From assembly GCA_035557095.1 (NCBI GenBank), contig DATMEB010000114.1:1-13866 (forward strand): a DNA stretch of 13,866 bases, written 5' to 3'. Below, piece after piece: positions 1 to 6,943 of this stretch (position 1 is the first letter of the stretch; each line of letters starts with the position of its first letter). The position numbers and the translations under genes were made by a program. The stretch comes from JALZDI01 sp035557095. GTDB taxonomy: Bacteria; Actinomycetota; Actinomycetes; Propionibacteriales; Nocardioidaceae. The notes beneath the pieces were generated by a model, which was given only the letters and a program-made list of their open reading frames with translations, was not told the origin of the DNA and searched no databases.

Positions 1-554
1 CCCGCGTTCTCGAGCAGGTCGGCGCGGTAGTAGAGGAAGGCCTCGTCCAGGTACACCGGGTAGGCCCACATGTTCCCCCGGTACCGCAGGGACCGCACGA
101 CCGCCGGCGGGAAGTCGGACCAGAAGCGCCGATCGTCCTCCCAACGTCCCAAAGGGGCGGCGAGTGCGTTGTCCGCGAACTGGGCCGGCCACACCACGTC
201 GCCGAGGTAGACGTCGGGGACCTGCGACCCGCTGGCGATCTGCGCGGTCAGCGCGGTGCGGCGCACGTCGGTCTCGTCGGGAACCTGGATCAACTGGATC
301 GAGACGTTCGGGTACTCGCGGGTGAATGCGTCGGCGAGCTGGAACCGGCAGTCCCCGCCCGCGTTCCGCGGCAGCTCCTGGGACATCCACGCCAGCTCCA
401 CCTTGTGCCGCGGCATCCGCGTGCTCTGGCCGGCGAACGGGTCGGACCGCACAGCGGCGCCGCAGCCTGTCACCGCCGCCGCGGCCAGCCCGAGCGTGCC
501 GCCGAGGAAGCGCCGTCGACTCAGCGACGCAGACTGGTGCCCAGCTGGCTGCAT
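1..554 (-). CDS. ABC sugar-importer substrate-binding lipoprotein (partial, C-terminus off left edge)
   Basis: Read on the minus strand from ATG at 554, this frame is open to the window edge and gives 184 residues. The N-terminus has a twin-arginine-like stretch SRRRFLG (residues 12-18), a short Ala-rich hydrophobic segment and a lipobox VTGC with Cys31. It is therefore expected to be exported, probably by Tat, and lipid-anchored outside the membrane. The mature part has features common in family 1 sugar-binding proteins: FTREYPNVSIQLIQVP, SGSQVPDVYLGD, and YPVYLDEAFLYYRADLLE near the cut end. A GGAG ribosome site (complement of 560-563) lies 5 nt before the ATG, which decides the start. It is divergent from a LacI regulator and next to an alpha-glucosidase, so the ligand is probably an alpha-glucoside such as a maltose- or trehalose-type sugar; that is inference. 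The permease genes would be expected beyond the left edge. Confidence 0.9.
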   Translation of the reverse strand, partial: MQPAGHQSASLSRRRFLGGTLGLAAAAVTGCGAAVRSDPFAGQSTRMPRHKVELAWMSQELPRNAGGDCRFQLADAFTREYPNVSIQLIQVPDETDVRRTALTAQIASGSQVPDVYLGDVVWPAQFADNALAAPLGRWEDDRRFWSDFPPAVVRSLRYRGNMWAYPVYLDEAFLYYRADLLENA

Positions 555-591
555 CAGTGCTCCATCCCCGCGGAAAGCCTGGCAACGGTCG

Positions 592-605
592 CGCAAACGC
601 TGCCA
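592..605. promoter_or_regulatory. Second LacI-type operator candidate, in the binding-protein promoter
   Basis: CGCAAACGCTGCCA matches the operator candidate at 647-660 (TGAAAACGTTGCCA) in 11 of 14 positions. The centres are 55 bp apart. On the minus strand it overlaps a possible -10 (CAGCGT, complement of 602-597) lying 18 bp after a TTGACG (complement of 626-621). A repressor bound here would block the sugar-binding protein gene. Another TGGCAACG half-site lies at 580-587. Confidence 0.45.
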
Positions 606-646
606 GAGAGCAGCGCGCGACGTCAACGGAGCCAAGGCACACAACG

Positions 647-660
647 TGAAAACGTTGCCA
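647..660. promoter_or_regulatory. LacI-family (cre-like) operator over the regulator's own promoter
   Basis: TGAAAACGTTGCCA fits the TGnnAACGTTnnCA dyad typical of LacI/GalR-family operators, with a central CG step. Five of seven base pairs of the dyad are complementary. Its right half overlaps the probable -35 of the lacI-type gene, which would allow autorepression. Confidence 0.6.
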
Positions 661-684
661 GCAGCGTCGGGTCGTTGCTAGGTT
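655..684 (+). promoter_or_regulatory. Promoter of the LacI-type regulator gene, apparently leaderless
   Basis: TTGCCA (655-660), an 18-bp spacer and TAGGTT (679-684) form a good sigma-70-type promoter. Transcription would begin about 7 nt after the -10, at or beside the GTG at 692. This favours that GTG as a leaderless start. Confidence 0.5.
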
Positions 685-691
685 GCCCGTC

Positions 692-1723
692 GTGGGTGCG
701 CCGGTCGAGCCGCGGATGCGTGATGTCGCCGAGCGGGCCGGGGTGTCGCTGTCCACGGTCTCGCGGGCGCTGCGCGAGGCGCCAGGGGTGACACCGGAGG
801 TTCGTGGCCGTGTGCGCAGCGCCGCCGACGAGCTGTCGTACGTGGTCAGCCGAAACGCCTCCAGCCTGGTCACCCGGCGGACCGGGCGCGTGGGCCTGCT
901 GCTCCCCCGGCTGCAACGCTGGTTCTTCGCTGCCGTCGCCGACGCGCTCTGCGACAGCCTGCAGGAGCAGCAGCTCGACACCATCGTCTACCAGCTCGGC
1001 GACGCGACCGCCGGCGGTGAGGTGCGCTCACTGCCACTGCGCCAGAACGTCGACGCGGTGGTCGCGGTCTCCCTGGACTTCGCCGACGAGCTCACCGACC
1101 AGCTCGACGAGCTGGCCCTGCCCACGGTCTTCTGCAGCCGCTGGCTGCAAGGCCGGCACTGCGTGTCGATCGACAACGCGGCCGCCGCACGAACCGCCAC
1201 GCAGCACCTGGTGAACCTCGGGCACCGCGACATCGCCTACCTGCACTCCCGGCCACTCGAGGGCGCGGCCGGCAACTTCGGCGACCGGGCACACGGATAC
1301 GCGGAGGCGATGGCCGCGGCCGGGCTGCCGACGCGGTTCGAGCGGATCGCCGAGGGCCCGGCAGGCGGGGAGGCGGGCATGGGGCGGCTGCTCGGCGCCA
1401 CCGAAGTGCCGACCGCGGTGTTCGCCGAGTCCGACGAGACGGCGTTCGGTGTGCTGCGAGTGCTGCGCCGGTCAGCGGTCGCGGTACCCGCCGCGGTCTC
1501 CGTGATCGGGTTCGACAACCACGACCTGTCCGACACCTTCGAGCTCACGACGATCGACCAGGATGTGCCCGCGCTGGGGCGGGCTGCCGGCCGGCTCGTC
1601 GCCGAGCTGGCCACGGCCGGGATCGAGCGGCCAGCGCGCCACGTGCGCCAGGAGACCAGGTTGCTGGTGCGCGGCTCTACCGGCATACCCCGAGACGGCC
1701 GGGTCTTGAGCGGAGTGGTGTGA
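692..1723 (+). CDS. LacI/GalR-family transcriptional regulator
   Basis: This is a full-length LacI-family repressor of 343 residues from GTG 692. The N-terminal helix-turn-helix reads MRDVAERAGVSLSTVSRALR (residues 9-28), followed by the hinge helix region around VVSRNASSL. A periplasmic-binding-protein-like sensor domain follows, with family signatures VGLLLPRL, HLVNLGHRDIAYL, PTAVFAESDETAFGVLR and VSVIGFDNHDLSDTFELTTIDQD. The upstream TTG 683 and internal ATG 716 are other possible starts; GTG 692 is preferred because a -10 hexamer ends 7 nt before it. It presumably binds the two operator candidates in the divergent gap and is released by an alpha-glucoside or a derivative of one. The glucosidase gene follows after 26 bp and is probably co-transcribed. 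Family assignment is secure; the inducer is inferred. Confidence 0.93.
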   Translation: MGAPVEPRMRDVAERAGVSLSTVSRALREAPGVTPEVRGRVRSAADELSYVVSRNASSLVTRRTGRVGLLLPRLQRWFFAAVADALCDSLQEQQLDTIVYQLGDATAGGEVRSLPLRQNVDAVVAVSLDFADELTDQLDELALPTVFCSRWLQGRHCVSIDNAAAARTATQHLVNLGHRDIAYLHSRPLEGAAGNFGDRAHGYAEAMAAAGLPTRFERIAEGPAGGEAGMGRLLGATEVPTAVFAESDETAFGVLRVLRRSAVAVPAAVSVIGFDNHDLSDTFELTTIDQDVPALGRAAGRLVAELATAGIERPARHVRQETRLLVRGSTGIPRDGRVLSGVV

Positions 1724-1749
1724 GAACAACGTGCAGCGAGAGAGGTGCG

Positions 1750-3390
1750 ATGAGCGTCCACTGGTGGCGAAACGCCGTCATCTACCAGGTCTACCCGAAG
1801 AGCTTCCTCGACACCGACGACGACGGCGTGGGCAACATAGCCGGCGTCACCGCCAGACTCGACCACCTCGCGGGGCTGGGGGTCGACGCGGTGTGGTTGT
1901 CGCCGTTCTACCCCTCGCCCTGGGCCGACGGCGGGTACGACGTCGCCGACTACCGGGACGTGGACCCGATGCTCGGAACCCTCGACGACTTCGACGCCCT
2001 CGTAGCCGCCGCGCAGGCGCGAGACATCCGAGTGATGATCGACATCGTCCCCAACCACGTCTCCCATCGGCATCCATGGTTCCAGCAGGCGCTGGCCGCA
2101 CCGCCGGGCTCTGCGAAGCGCGACCGCTTCGTCTTCCGAAACGGACGTGGCGACGGCAGCGAGCCACCGACGAACTGGCTCTCCCGATTCGGTGGCCCCG
2201 CCTGGACGCGCATAGCGGACGGCCAGTGGTACCTCCACCTGTACGCCCCCGAGCAGCCGGACCTGGACTGGCACCGGCCAGAGGTGCGTGACGAGTTCCT
2301 CGACGTGCTGAGGTTCTGGGCCGACCGCGGCGTCGACGGCTTCCGCATCGACGTGGCCCATGCGCTGGTGAAGGACCTCGACGAGCCACTACGCGACGCG
2401 GTCGCGCTTCCGTTGGCCAGCGCGATGGACGACATCGCCGCCATGCCCGACCACCCGCACTGGGACCGACCGGAGGTGCACGAGATCTACCGGGACTGGC
2501 GGCGGCTGTTCGAGGAGTACGACCCGCCGCGCACCGCCGTCGCCGAGGCGTGGCTGCCGAGCGCGCGCAGGGTGCGGTACACCCGGCCTGGGGAGCTGCA
2601 GCAGGCCTTCAACTTCGAGTTCCTCTACACGCCGTGGGACGCACAACGGCTGCGAACCGTCATCACCGACAGCCTTGCCGACGCGCACGAGGTGGGAACG
2701 GTGCCGACCTGGGTCCTGTCCAACCACGACGTGGTCCGTACCGTCTCGCGGCTCGGGTTGCCGACCGGCACCGACCTGCAGGCCTGGCTGCGCAGCGACG
2801 GGCACGACCCCGAGCCCGATCTCGACCTGGGCACCACGCGGGCACGCGCGGCGGCGCTGCTGCAACTCGCGCTTCCGGGCTCCACTTACCTGTACCAGGG
2901 CGAAGAGCTAGGGCTGCCGGAAGTGGCCGACTTGCCGGCGGACGCCCTGCAGGACCCCAAGTTCTTCCGTTCGGATGGTGCCGCGAAGGGCCGCGACGGC
3001 TGCCGCGTCCCACTGCCGTGGGACACCTCTCTCCCGGCGTACGGCTTCAGCTCGACGAGTCCCTGGCTGCCTCAGCCACAGCACTGGGCCGATCTCTCGG
3101 TCGCGACGCAGACCGGGAACCGGGACTCCGTGCTCGAGCTATACCGGACGGCCATCCGGCTGCGGCGCGAGCTGTCGCTCGGAGATGAGCTGCGGTGGGT
3201 CGACGCCGAGCACCCGGCCACTTCCCTGGCCTTCCGCCGCGGGAGCGCAATGCTCGTAGTGACCAATTTCGACGGCCCGCCGATCGAGCTTCCCGAGGCA
3301 GAGGTGCTCCTGACCAGTGGCCCGCTACACGGTCACAAGCTCCCCGCGGACACCACCGTCTGGCTCGCAGCCGAAGGCACAGGGACCTGA
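1750..3390 (+). CDS. GH13-family alpha-glucosidase
   Basis: This 546-aa protein has the length and order of motifs of GH13 alpha-glucosidase / oligo-1,6-glucosidase enzymes. It starts WWRNAVIYQVYPKSF. Conserved region I is DIVPNH (98-103), region II is FRIDVAHA with nucleophile Asp201, region III is AVAEAW with acid/base Glu266, and region IV is SNHD with Asp327. YLYQGEELGLPEV and DPKFFRSDGAAKGRDGCRVPLPW are also typical of alpha-glucosidases rather than amylases. No signal peptide is seen, so it should act in the cytoplasm, releasing glucose from imported oligosaccharides. ATG 1750 is chosen because AGAGAGG (1739-1745) lies just before it; a GTG at 1720 overlapping the lacI-type stop codon is the alternative. 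The substrate (maltose, isomaltose, trehalose-like or other) cannot be read from sequence. Co-transcription with the regulator gene is likely. Confidence 0.95.
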   Translation: MSVHWWRNAVIYQVYPKSFLDTDDDGVGNIAGVTARLDHLAGLGVDAVWLSPFYPSPWADGGYDVADYRDVDPMLGTLDDFDALVAAAQARDIRVMIDIVPNHVSHRHPWFQQALAAPPGSAKRDRFVFRNGRGDGSEPPTNWLSRFGGPAWTRIADGQWYLHLYAPEQPDLDWHRPEVRDEFLDVLRFWADRGVDGFRIDVAHALVKDLDEPLRDAVALPLASAMDDIAAMPDHPHWDRPEVHEIYRDWRRLFEEYDPPRTAVAEAWLPSARRVRYTRPGELQQAFNFEFLYTPWDAQRLRTVITDSLADAHEVGTVPTWVLSNHDVVRTVSRLGLPTGTDLQAWLRSDGHDPEPDLDLGTTRARAAALLQLALPGSTYLYQGEELGLPEVADLPADALQDPKFFRSDGAAKGRDGCRVPLPWDTSLPAYGFSSTSPWLPQPQHWADLSVATQTGNRDSVLELYRTAIRLRRELSLGDELRWVDAEHPATSLAFRRGSAMLVVTNFDGPPIELPEAEVLLTSGPLHGHKLPADTTVWLAAEGTGT

Positions 3391-3867
3391 TGACCGCAGG
3401 GTCATCCACCCTCACACGCTGAGGGCACGTCACGCTCGCGCATGCGCGCGACCTGCGGGAAGCCTTCTCGCGGGTGCGCCATCGACGAGCACAGAGCCCA
3501 CCTCGCTGTCACTGCCGGAGCAACGACAAAGGCGGGAGATATCCATGGCGCATGCCCTCGACCCCACTCGACCCTGGTTGCTGGAGACGCATCCGTACAG
3601 CTCCCGCGACCCGGGACAATCTCCGAACGGCCCGAGCGAGGCAACGAGCGAATGGCTCGAAATCACCCAGCGACAGCGCCGCACTGCCCCCGCGGACTCT
3701 GAGCAGCCGTTAATCGCTCGGGATCGTGCTACGAGACGAAGCATGCGTCTGCTCCTTGTTTCATGTGGCCGACGATCAAGATCACTGCCCTGCTGGCCAC
3801 CTGTGGGCAGGGTTGACGCGGTCGCCCTCGTAGGCATGGTGACCGCCGATCGTGCCGAGCCGGCGAT
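3391..3867. other. Non-coding or degenerate gap of about 480 bp
   Basis: No convincing gene is seen here. After the glucosidase stop there is a small hairpin, CCCTCA-cacgc-TGAGGG (3409-3425), without a T-run, and a 12-bp palindrome CGCGCATGCGCG (3437-3448). An ATG at 3545, preceded by GGGAG, opens a 123-codon frame that runs to 3916, into the kinase promoter. Its composition becomes erratic after about 3700 and it resembles no family I know. CCCTGC (3788-3793) and GCAGGG (3807-3812) could form a weak stem. A TTGACG at 3813-3818 has no good -10 after it. Confidence 0.5.
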
Positions 3868-3885
3868 CTCCGTCGCGCGACGGAG
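3868..3885. promoter_or_regulatory. 18-bp perfect palindrome upstream of the kinase gene, probable response-regulator site
   Basis: CTCCGTCGCGCGACGGAG is a perfect 9+9 palindrome. Its 3' end reaches the place where a -35 box would lie for the TAGGGT at 3907-3912, and the bases there (GGAGGC) are a poor -35. That is the geometry of an activator site next to RNA polymerase. A near copy sits at 6003-6020 before the exporter genes. The encoded NarL-type regulator is the natural candidate to bind both. Confidence 0.65.
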
Positions 3886-3906
3886 GCCGGGGAACCCACT
3901 CCTCAC

Positions 3907-3912
3907 TAGGGT
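3907..3912 (+). promoter_or_regulatory. -10 element of the two-component operon (leaderless)
   Basis: TAGGGT is followed by 6 nt and then ATG 3919. Transcription should therefore start at the A of the start codon, with no leader or ribosome site. There is no recognisable -35. Confidence 0.55.
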
Positions 3913-3918
3913 GTAGCC

Positions 3919-5301
3919 ATGTCCAGCCGTACGGTTGCCGGCCGCGTCGGCACGTTCTTCGCGCTCGACGACGACTGGTCGCGCCCGGTCCCGCGGGTGG
4001 GTGGACGGGACGTCGTAACCGGCCTGGCGGTCGGAATGGTCGGCATCCTCGCCCTCGAGCTGGCCCGGAGCGCGGGAGCGTTCACCGATGTCGACGCGCC
4101 GTGGTGGTTGATCTACCTGGTCCTCGCGACCGCCGTGCTCGCGCTGGTCTGGCGGCGCCGGTTTCCGCTGACCGTGGCCGTACTGCTGGCGACGCACATG
4201 TTCGTCACCGGTATCACCATGGCCGCCGTCATGGCACAGGTGTCGCTCCAGATCTGCTACTTCGTCGGGCTCTTCTCCGCGATGGCCTGGGGGCGCAGCC
4301 GGCGTACGTCGCTGCTGGTCTCGGGCACGATCCTGGTGTTCATGCTCTGCTGGGTCGCCTGGCAGTTCGCGGTCGGGTCGGGGGTCCAGGAGTACCTGGG
4401 CGACGACCCGGTAGCCGGGTCGGAGGGGTTCCTTCCTGCGATCCCGGCGGTCGTACTGCTGACGTTCCTGGTCAACGTCGTCTACTTCCTCGGCGCCATC
4501 ATCGGCGGACAGGTCGCCTGGCGCGGCGCGCGGCAGCGGGCGGCCCTCGCCGACCAGGCACGCACCATCAGCAGCCAGGCCGATTCGCTGCGCCGACGCG
4601 CGGTCGTCGACGAGCGGCTGCGGATCGCACGGGAGCTCCACGACGTCGTCGGCCATCACGTGTCGGTCATCGGGGTGCAGGCCGCCGGCGCCCGACGGGT
4701 ACTCGACCGCGACCCGGGTGCGGCGTCCGACGCCCTCAGAGCCATCGAAGAAAGCTCCCGCGAGGCAGTCACCCAGATGCGGTCGCTGCTCGGCACCCTG
4801 CGCGACATCGAGGCCCAGACGTCCGACGAACCCCAGCCTGCCCGGACGTCCGAACCCGGCCTGGGCGACCTCGCCGGGCTCGTCGTGTCCCGCGGCAGCG
4901 ACGGCCTCGAGACGACGTACGTCGAGGTGGAGGACCCACCGGGGGCGGCGACCCGGGTCCCGGCCCCTGCCGGTCTCTCCCTCTACCGCACCGCTCAGGA
5001 GGCGCTGGCGAACGTCACCCGGCACTCCACCGCGACGCACGCCTCCGTGACCCTCCGCGTGGACGAACGAGGACCGAGACCGTTCGCGGAGGTCGAGGTC
5101 CTCGACGACGGCCGGCTGCGGCCCGGAACATCCGGCTCGGGCCTCGGGCTGCTGGGCATCCGCGAGCGGGCGGCGTCCCACCGCGGCGAATGCGAGATCG
5201 GTCCCCGCGCGACGCGTGGCTACCGGGTCCGGGTGCGGGTGCCGCTCGGGACACTGACGCCCGCCACCCCGCCGGCGCCGCGGGATGCCGCCCGTGGATG
5301 A
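3919..5301 (+). CDS. DesK/NarX-type sensor histidine kinase
   Basis: This 460-aa kinase has about six membrane helices in its first 195 residues (roughly 34-52, 62-77, 82-100, 104-122, 131-150, 172-195) with little extracellular loop, so it probably senses the membrane or a signal within it. The HisKA_3 dimerisation domain follows, with RLRIARELHDVVGHH and phospho-acceptor His241. The C-terminal ATPase has GLSLYRTAQEALANVTRHS (N box), LDDGR, and GSGLGLLGIRERA (G box), the standard pattern of this kinase class. ATG 3919 is supported by the -10 hexamer 6 nt upstream. Its end overlaps the response regulator gene by 17 bp, so the two are translated as a pair. The palindrome at 3868 suggests that the system controls its own expression. 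The signal is unknown; the neighbouring exporter suggests a compound or membrane stress that the exporter relieves. Confidence 0.94.
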   Translation: MSSRTVAGRVGTFFALDDDWSRPVPRVGGRDVVTGLAVGMVGILALELARSAGAFTDVDAPWWLIYLVLATAVLALVWRRRFPLTVAVLLATHMFVTGITMAAVMAQVSLQICYFVGLFSAMAWGRSRRTSLLVSGTILVFMLCWVAWQFAVGSGVQEYLGDDPVAGSEGFLPAIPAVVLLTFLVNVVYFLGAIIGGQVAWRGARQRAALADQARTISSQADSLRRRAVVDERLRIARELHDVVGHHVSVIGVQAAGARRVLDRDPGAASDALRAIEESSREAVTQMRSLLGTLRDIEAQTSDEPQPARTSEPGLGDLAGLVVSRGSDGLETTYVEVEDPPGAATRVPAPAGLSLYRTAQEALANVTRHSTATHASVTLRVDERGPRPFAEVEVLDDGRLRPGTSGSGLGLLGIRERAASHRGECEIGPRATRGYRVRVRVPLGTLTPATPPAPRDAARG

Positions 5302-5968
5302 CCCCGAGCAGCCGCTGCGCGTCCTCCTGGTCGACGACCAGGCACTGGTGCGCTCCGGGTTCCGGATGATCCTGTCGGGCGAGCCCGACATCGCGGTGGT
5401 CGGCGAGGCCGGCGACGGCGACGAGGCGCTGGCCCGTGCCCGCGACCTGGCTCCCGACGTCGTCCTGATGGACGTGCAGATGCCGCACACGGACGGCATC
5501 CAGGCGACCGCCGGCATCGTGGCCGCCGACCTCGGCAAGGTGGTCATCCTGACCACTTTCGACAGTGACGAGTACCTCTTCGCCGCGCTCCGCGCCGGTG
5601 CCAGTGGCTTCCTGCTCAAGAACTGCCAGGCCGACCAGCTGATCGAGGCGGTCCGTGCGGTGGGCCGCGGCCACGCACTGCTCTCCCCGGAGGTGACCCG
5701 TCGGGTCATCGCCCAGATGACCGCCGCCGGTGAAGGGCGAAGCGACCGCCGTACCGGGGAGCACGCGCAGCTGAAGCGCCTGACCGAGCGCGAGCGGGAG
5801 GTGCTGGAGCTGCTGGGCGAGGGGCTCAGCAACGCGGAGATCGCCGAGCGGCTCGTGCTCGGCGAGGCCACGGTCAAGACCCACGTCTCCAACTGCCTGT
5901 CGAAGCTGCACCTGCGCGACCGGGTGCAGGCGGTCGTGCTCGCGCACCGCGCCGGGCTCGCTGGCTGA
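5285..5968 (+). CDS. NarL/LuxR-family response regulator
   Basis: This 227-aa protein is a complete two-domain regulator. The receiver domain starts VLLVDDQ (acidic pair Asp17, Asp18), with the phosphorylation site at Asp63 in VVLMDVQMPHTDG, a switch Thr90 in ILTTFDSDEY and Lys112 in FLLKN. The C-terminal LuxR-type helix-turn-helix reads LTEREREVLELLGEG, then NAEIAERLVLGEATVKTHV, then SKLHLRDRVQAVV. It is the cognate partner of the kinase whose gene it overlaps. Its likely targets are the palindromes at 3868-3885 and 6003-6020, giving positive autoregulation and induction of the exporter; that is inference from position. A GTG at 5294 is an alternative start, but the overlapping ATG at 5285 gives the usual short N-terminus. 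Confidence 0.95.
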   Translation: MPPVDDPEQPLRVLLVDDQALVRSGFRMILSGEPDIAVVGEAGDGDEALARARDLAPDVVLMDVQMPHTDGIQATAGIVAADLGKVVILTTFDSDEYLFAALRAGASGFLLKNCQADQLIEAVRAVGRGHALLSPEVTRRVIAQMTAAGEGRSDRRTGEHAQLKRLTEREREVLELLGEGLSNAEIAERLVLGEATVKTHVSNCLSKLHLRDRVQAVVLAHRAGLAG

Positions 5969-5996
5969 CGGGTCGTCCTCGTCCGCAGGGTGGAGC

Positions 5997-6024
5997 GCGG
6001 ATCTCCGCCGCGCGACGGATCCGC
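5997..6024. promoter_or_regulatory. Second copy of the palindromic operator, upstream of the exporter genes
   Basis: Bases 6003-6020 (CTCCGCCGCGCGACGGAT) match the palindrome at 3868-3885 in 16 of 18 positions, and the three bases before each copy (GAT) are the same. The inner dyad keeps 7 of 9 pairs. An outer inverted repeat, GCGGATC (5997-6003) and GATCCGC (6018-6024), extends it. The distance to the -10 is 22 bp here and 21 bp at the first copy. Confidence 0.6.
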
Positions 6025-6042
6025 CCGGCGCGGGTGCATCCC

Positions 6043-6048
6043 TAGCGT
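6043..6048 (+). promoter_or_regulatory. -10 element of the exporter operon
   Basis: TAGCGT lies 7 nt before ATG 6056, so the transcript is probably leaderless or nearly so. As at the kinase gene, the -35 region is poor and partly covered by the operator copy, consistent with activator-dependent transcription. Confidence 0.45.
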
Positions 6049-6055
6049 GGGGGAC

Positions 6056-6943
6056 ATGATCCAGGTACGAGGACTGACCCGGCGCTTCGGCGACGCCACG
6101 GTGGTCGACGGCGTCACCTTCGACGTTCCCCGAGGCAAGCTCACCGGCTTCGTCGGCGGCAACGGCGCGGGCAAGACGACGACGATGCGCATGATCATGG
6201 GCCTGCTCGGCCTCCATGGGGGCGAGGTCCTCTGGGAGGGACGGCCGATCACCGCCTTCGACCGGCGCAGGTTCGGCTACATGCCCGAGGAGCGTGGCCT
6301 CTACCCCAAGCAGAAGATCCTCGACCAGCTCGTCTACCTCGGCGAGCTGTCAGGCCTCAACGCCGGGGTCGCACGTACCTCGGCCCAGGAGTACCTCGAG
6401 CGTTTCGGCCTGGCCGACCGGGGCGCCGACCGAGTCGAGAAGCTCAGCCTCGGCAACCAGCAGCGGGTCCAGATCATCGCCGCTCTCATGAGCTCACCGG
6501 TCGCGCTGGTTCTCGACGAGCCGTTCTCAGGCCTGGACCCGCGAGCCGTCGACTCGATGGTCGACCTGCTCCGCGAAGAGACCGCCCGATCGACGCCCGT
6601 GCTGTTCTCCAGCCACCAGCTCGACCTGGTCGAGCAGCTGTGCGACCACCTCGTGGTGCTCGCGGGCGGGCGGGTGGTCGCCCAGGGCACCGTCGAGGAG
6701 CTGCGGGCACGTGGCCCCGAGCGGCTCCGGCTGGTCACCGACCGCGACGCCGGCTGGGTCCGCGACGTACGCGGCCTCAGTGTCGTGGACGTCGACGGCG
6801 CGGTCGCGCTGCTGGAGCTCACCGACCACGGCGACGGCGTACGCCGCGCCCTGCTGACGGAGGGCCTGGCGCGCGGCGAGATCCGCGAGCTGAGCCGGGT
6901 CACCACTCCACTTGCCGAGATCTACCGGGAGGTCACCGCGTGA
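6056..6943 (+). CDS. ABC exporter ATP-binding protein (NatA-like)
   Basis: This 295-aa ATPase has Walker A GGNGAGKTTT with Lys40, signature LSLGNQQ (130-136), Walker B VLDEP with Asp154 and Glu155, a D-loop SGLDP and a switch His187 in SSHQL. The LSxGNQQ form of the signature and the about 80-residue C-terminal extension (DUF4162-like) are typical of the NatA/YhaQ branch of ABC-2 exporters. It works in the cytoplasm, driving the membrane protein encoded immediately downstream, which overlaps it by 4 bp. Substrates in this branch include sodium ions and various toxic compounds; none can be assigned here. ATG 6056 is preferred over upstream in-frame codons because the conserved MIQVRGLTRRFGD start and the -10 hexamer both fit. 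Regulation by the adjacent two-component pair is likely from the shared operator. Confidence 0.94.
   Translation: MIQVRGLTRRFGDATVVDGVTFDVPRGKLTGFVGGNGAGKTTTMRMIMGLLGLHGGEVLWEGRPITAFDRRRFGYMPEERGLYPKQKILDQLVYLGELSGLNAGVARTSAQEYLERFGLADRGADRVEKLSLGNQQRVQIIAALMSSPVALVLDEPFSGLDPRAVDSMVDLLREETARSTPVLFSSHQLDLVEQLCDHLVVLAGGRVVAQGTVEELRARGPERLRLVTDRDAGWVRDVRGLSVVDVDGAVALLELTDHGDGVRRALLTEGLARGEIRELSRVTTPLAEIYREVTA

Noticed and set aside
1720..1749. GTG 1720 as the glucosidase start, overlapping the regulator stop
   Set aside because: It adds ten residues unlike the family, whereas ATG 1750 has a good ribosome site and the conserved N-terminus begins right after it.
1237..2361. A 374-codon minus-strand frame across the regulator and glucosidase genes
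   Set aside because: It is antisense to clear LacI and GH13 coding sequence and has no recognisable motif.
3409..3425. Hairpin after the glucosidase gene as a terminator
   Set aside because: The stem is only 6 bp and no T-run follows.
3430..6252. A 940-codon open frame on the minus strand across the kinase and regulator genes
   Set aside because: It is antisense to two genes with complete domain motifs. Long open antisense frames are expected in DNA this GC-rich, and the translation is Arg/Pro/Ser-rich without any domain.
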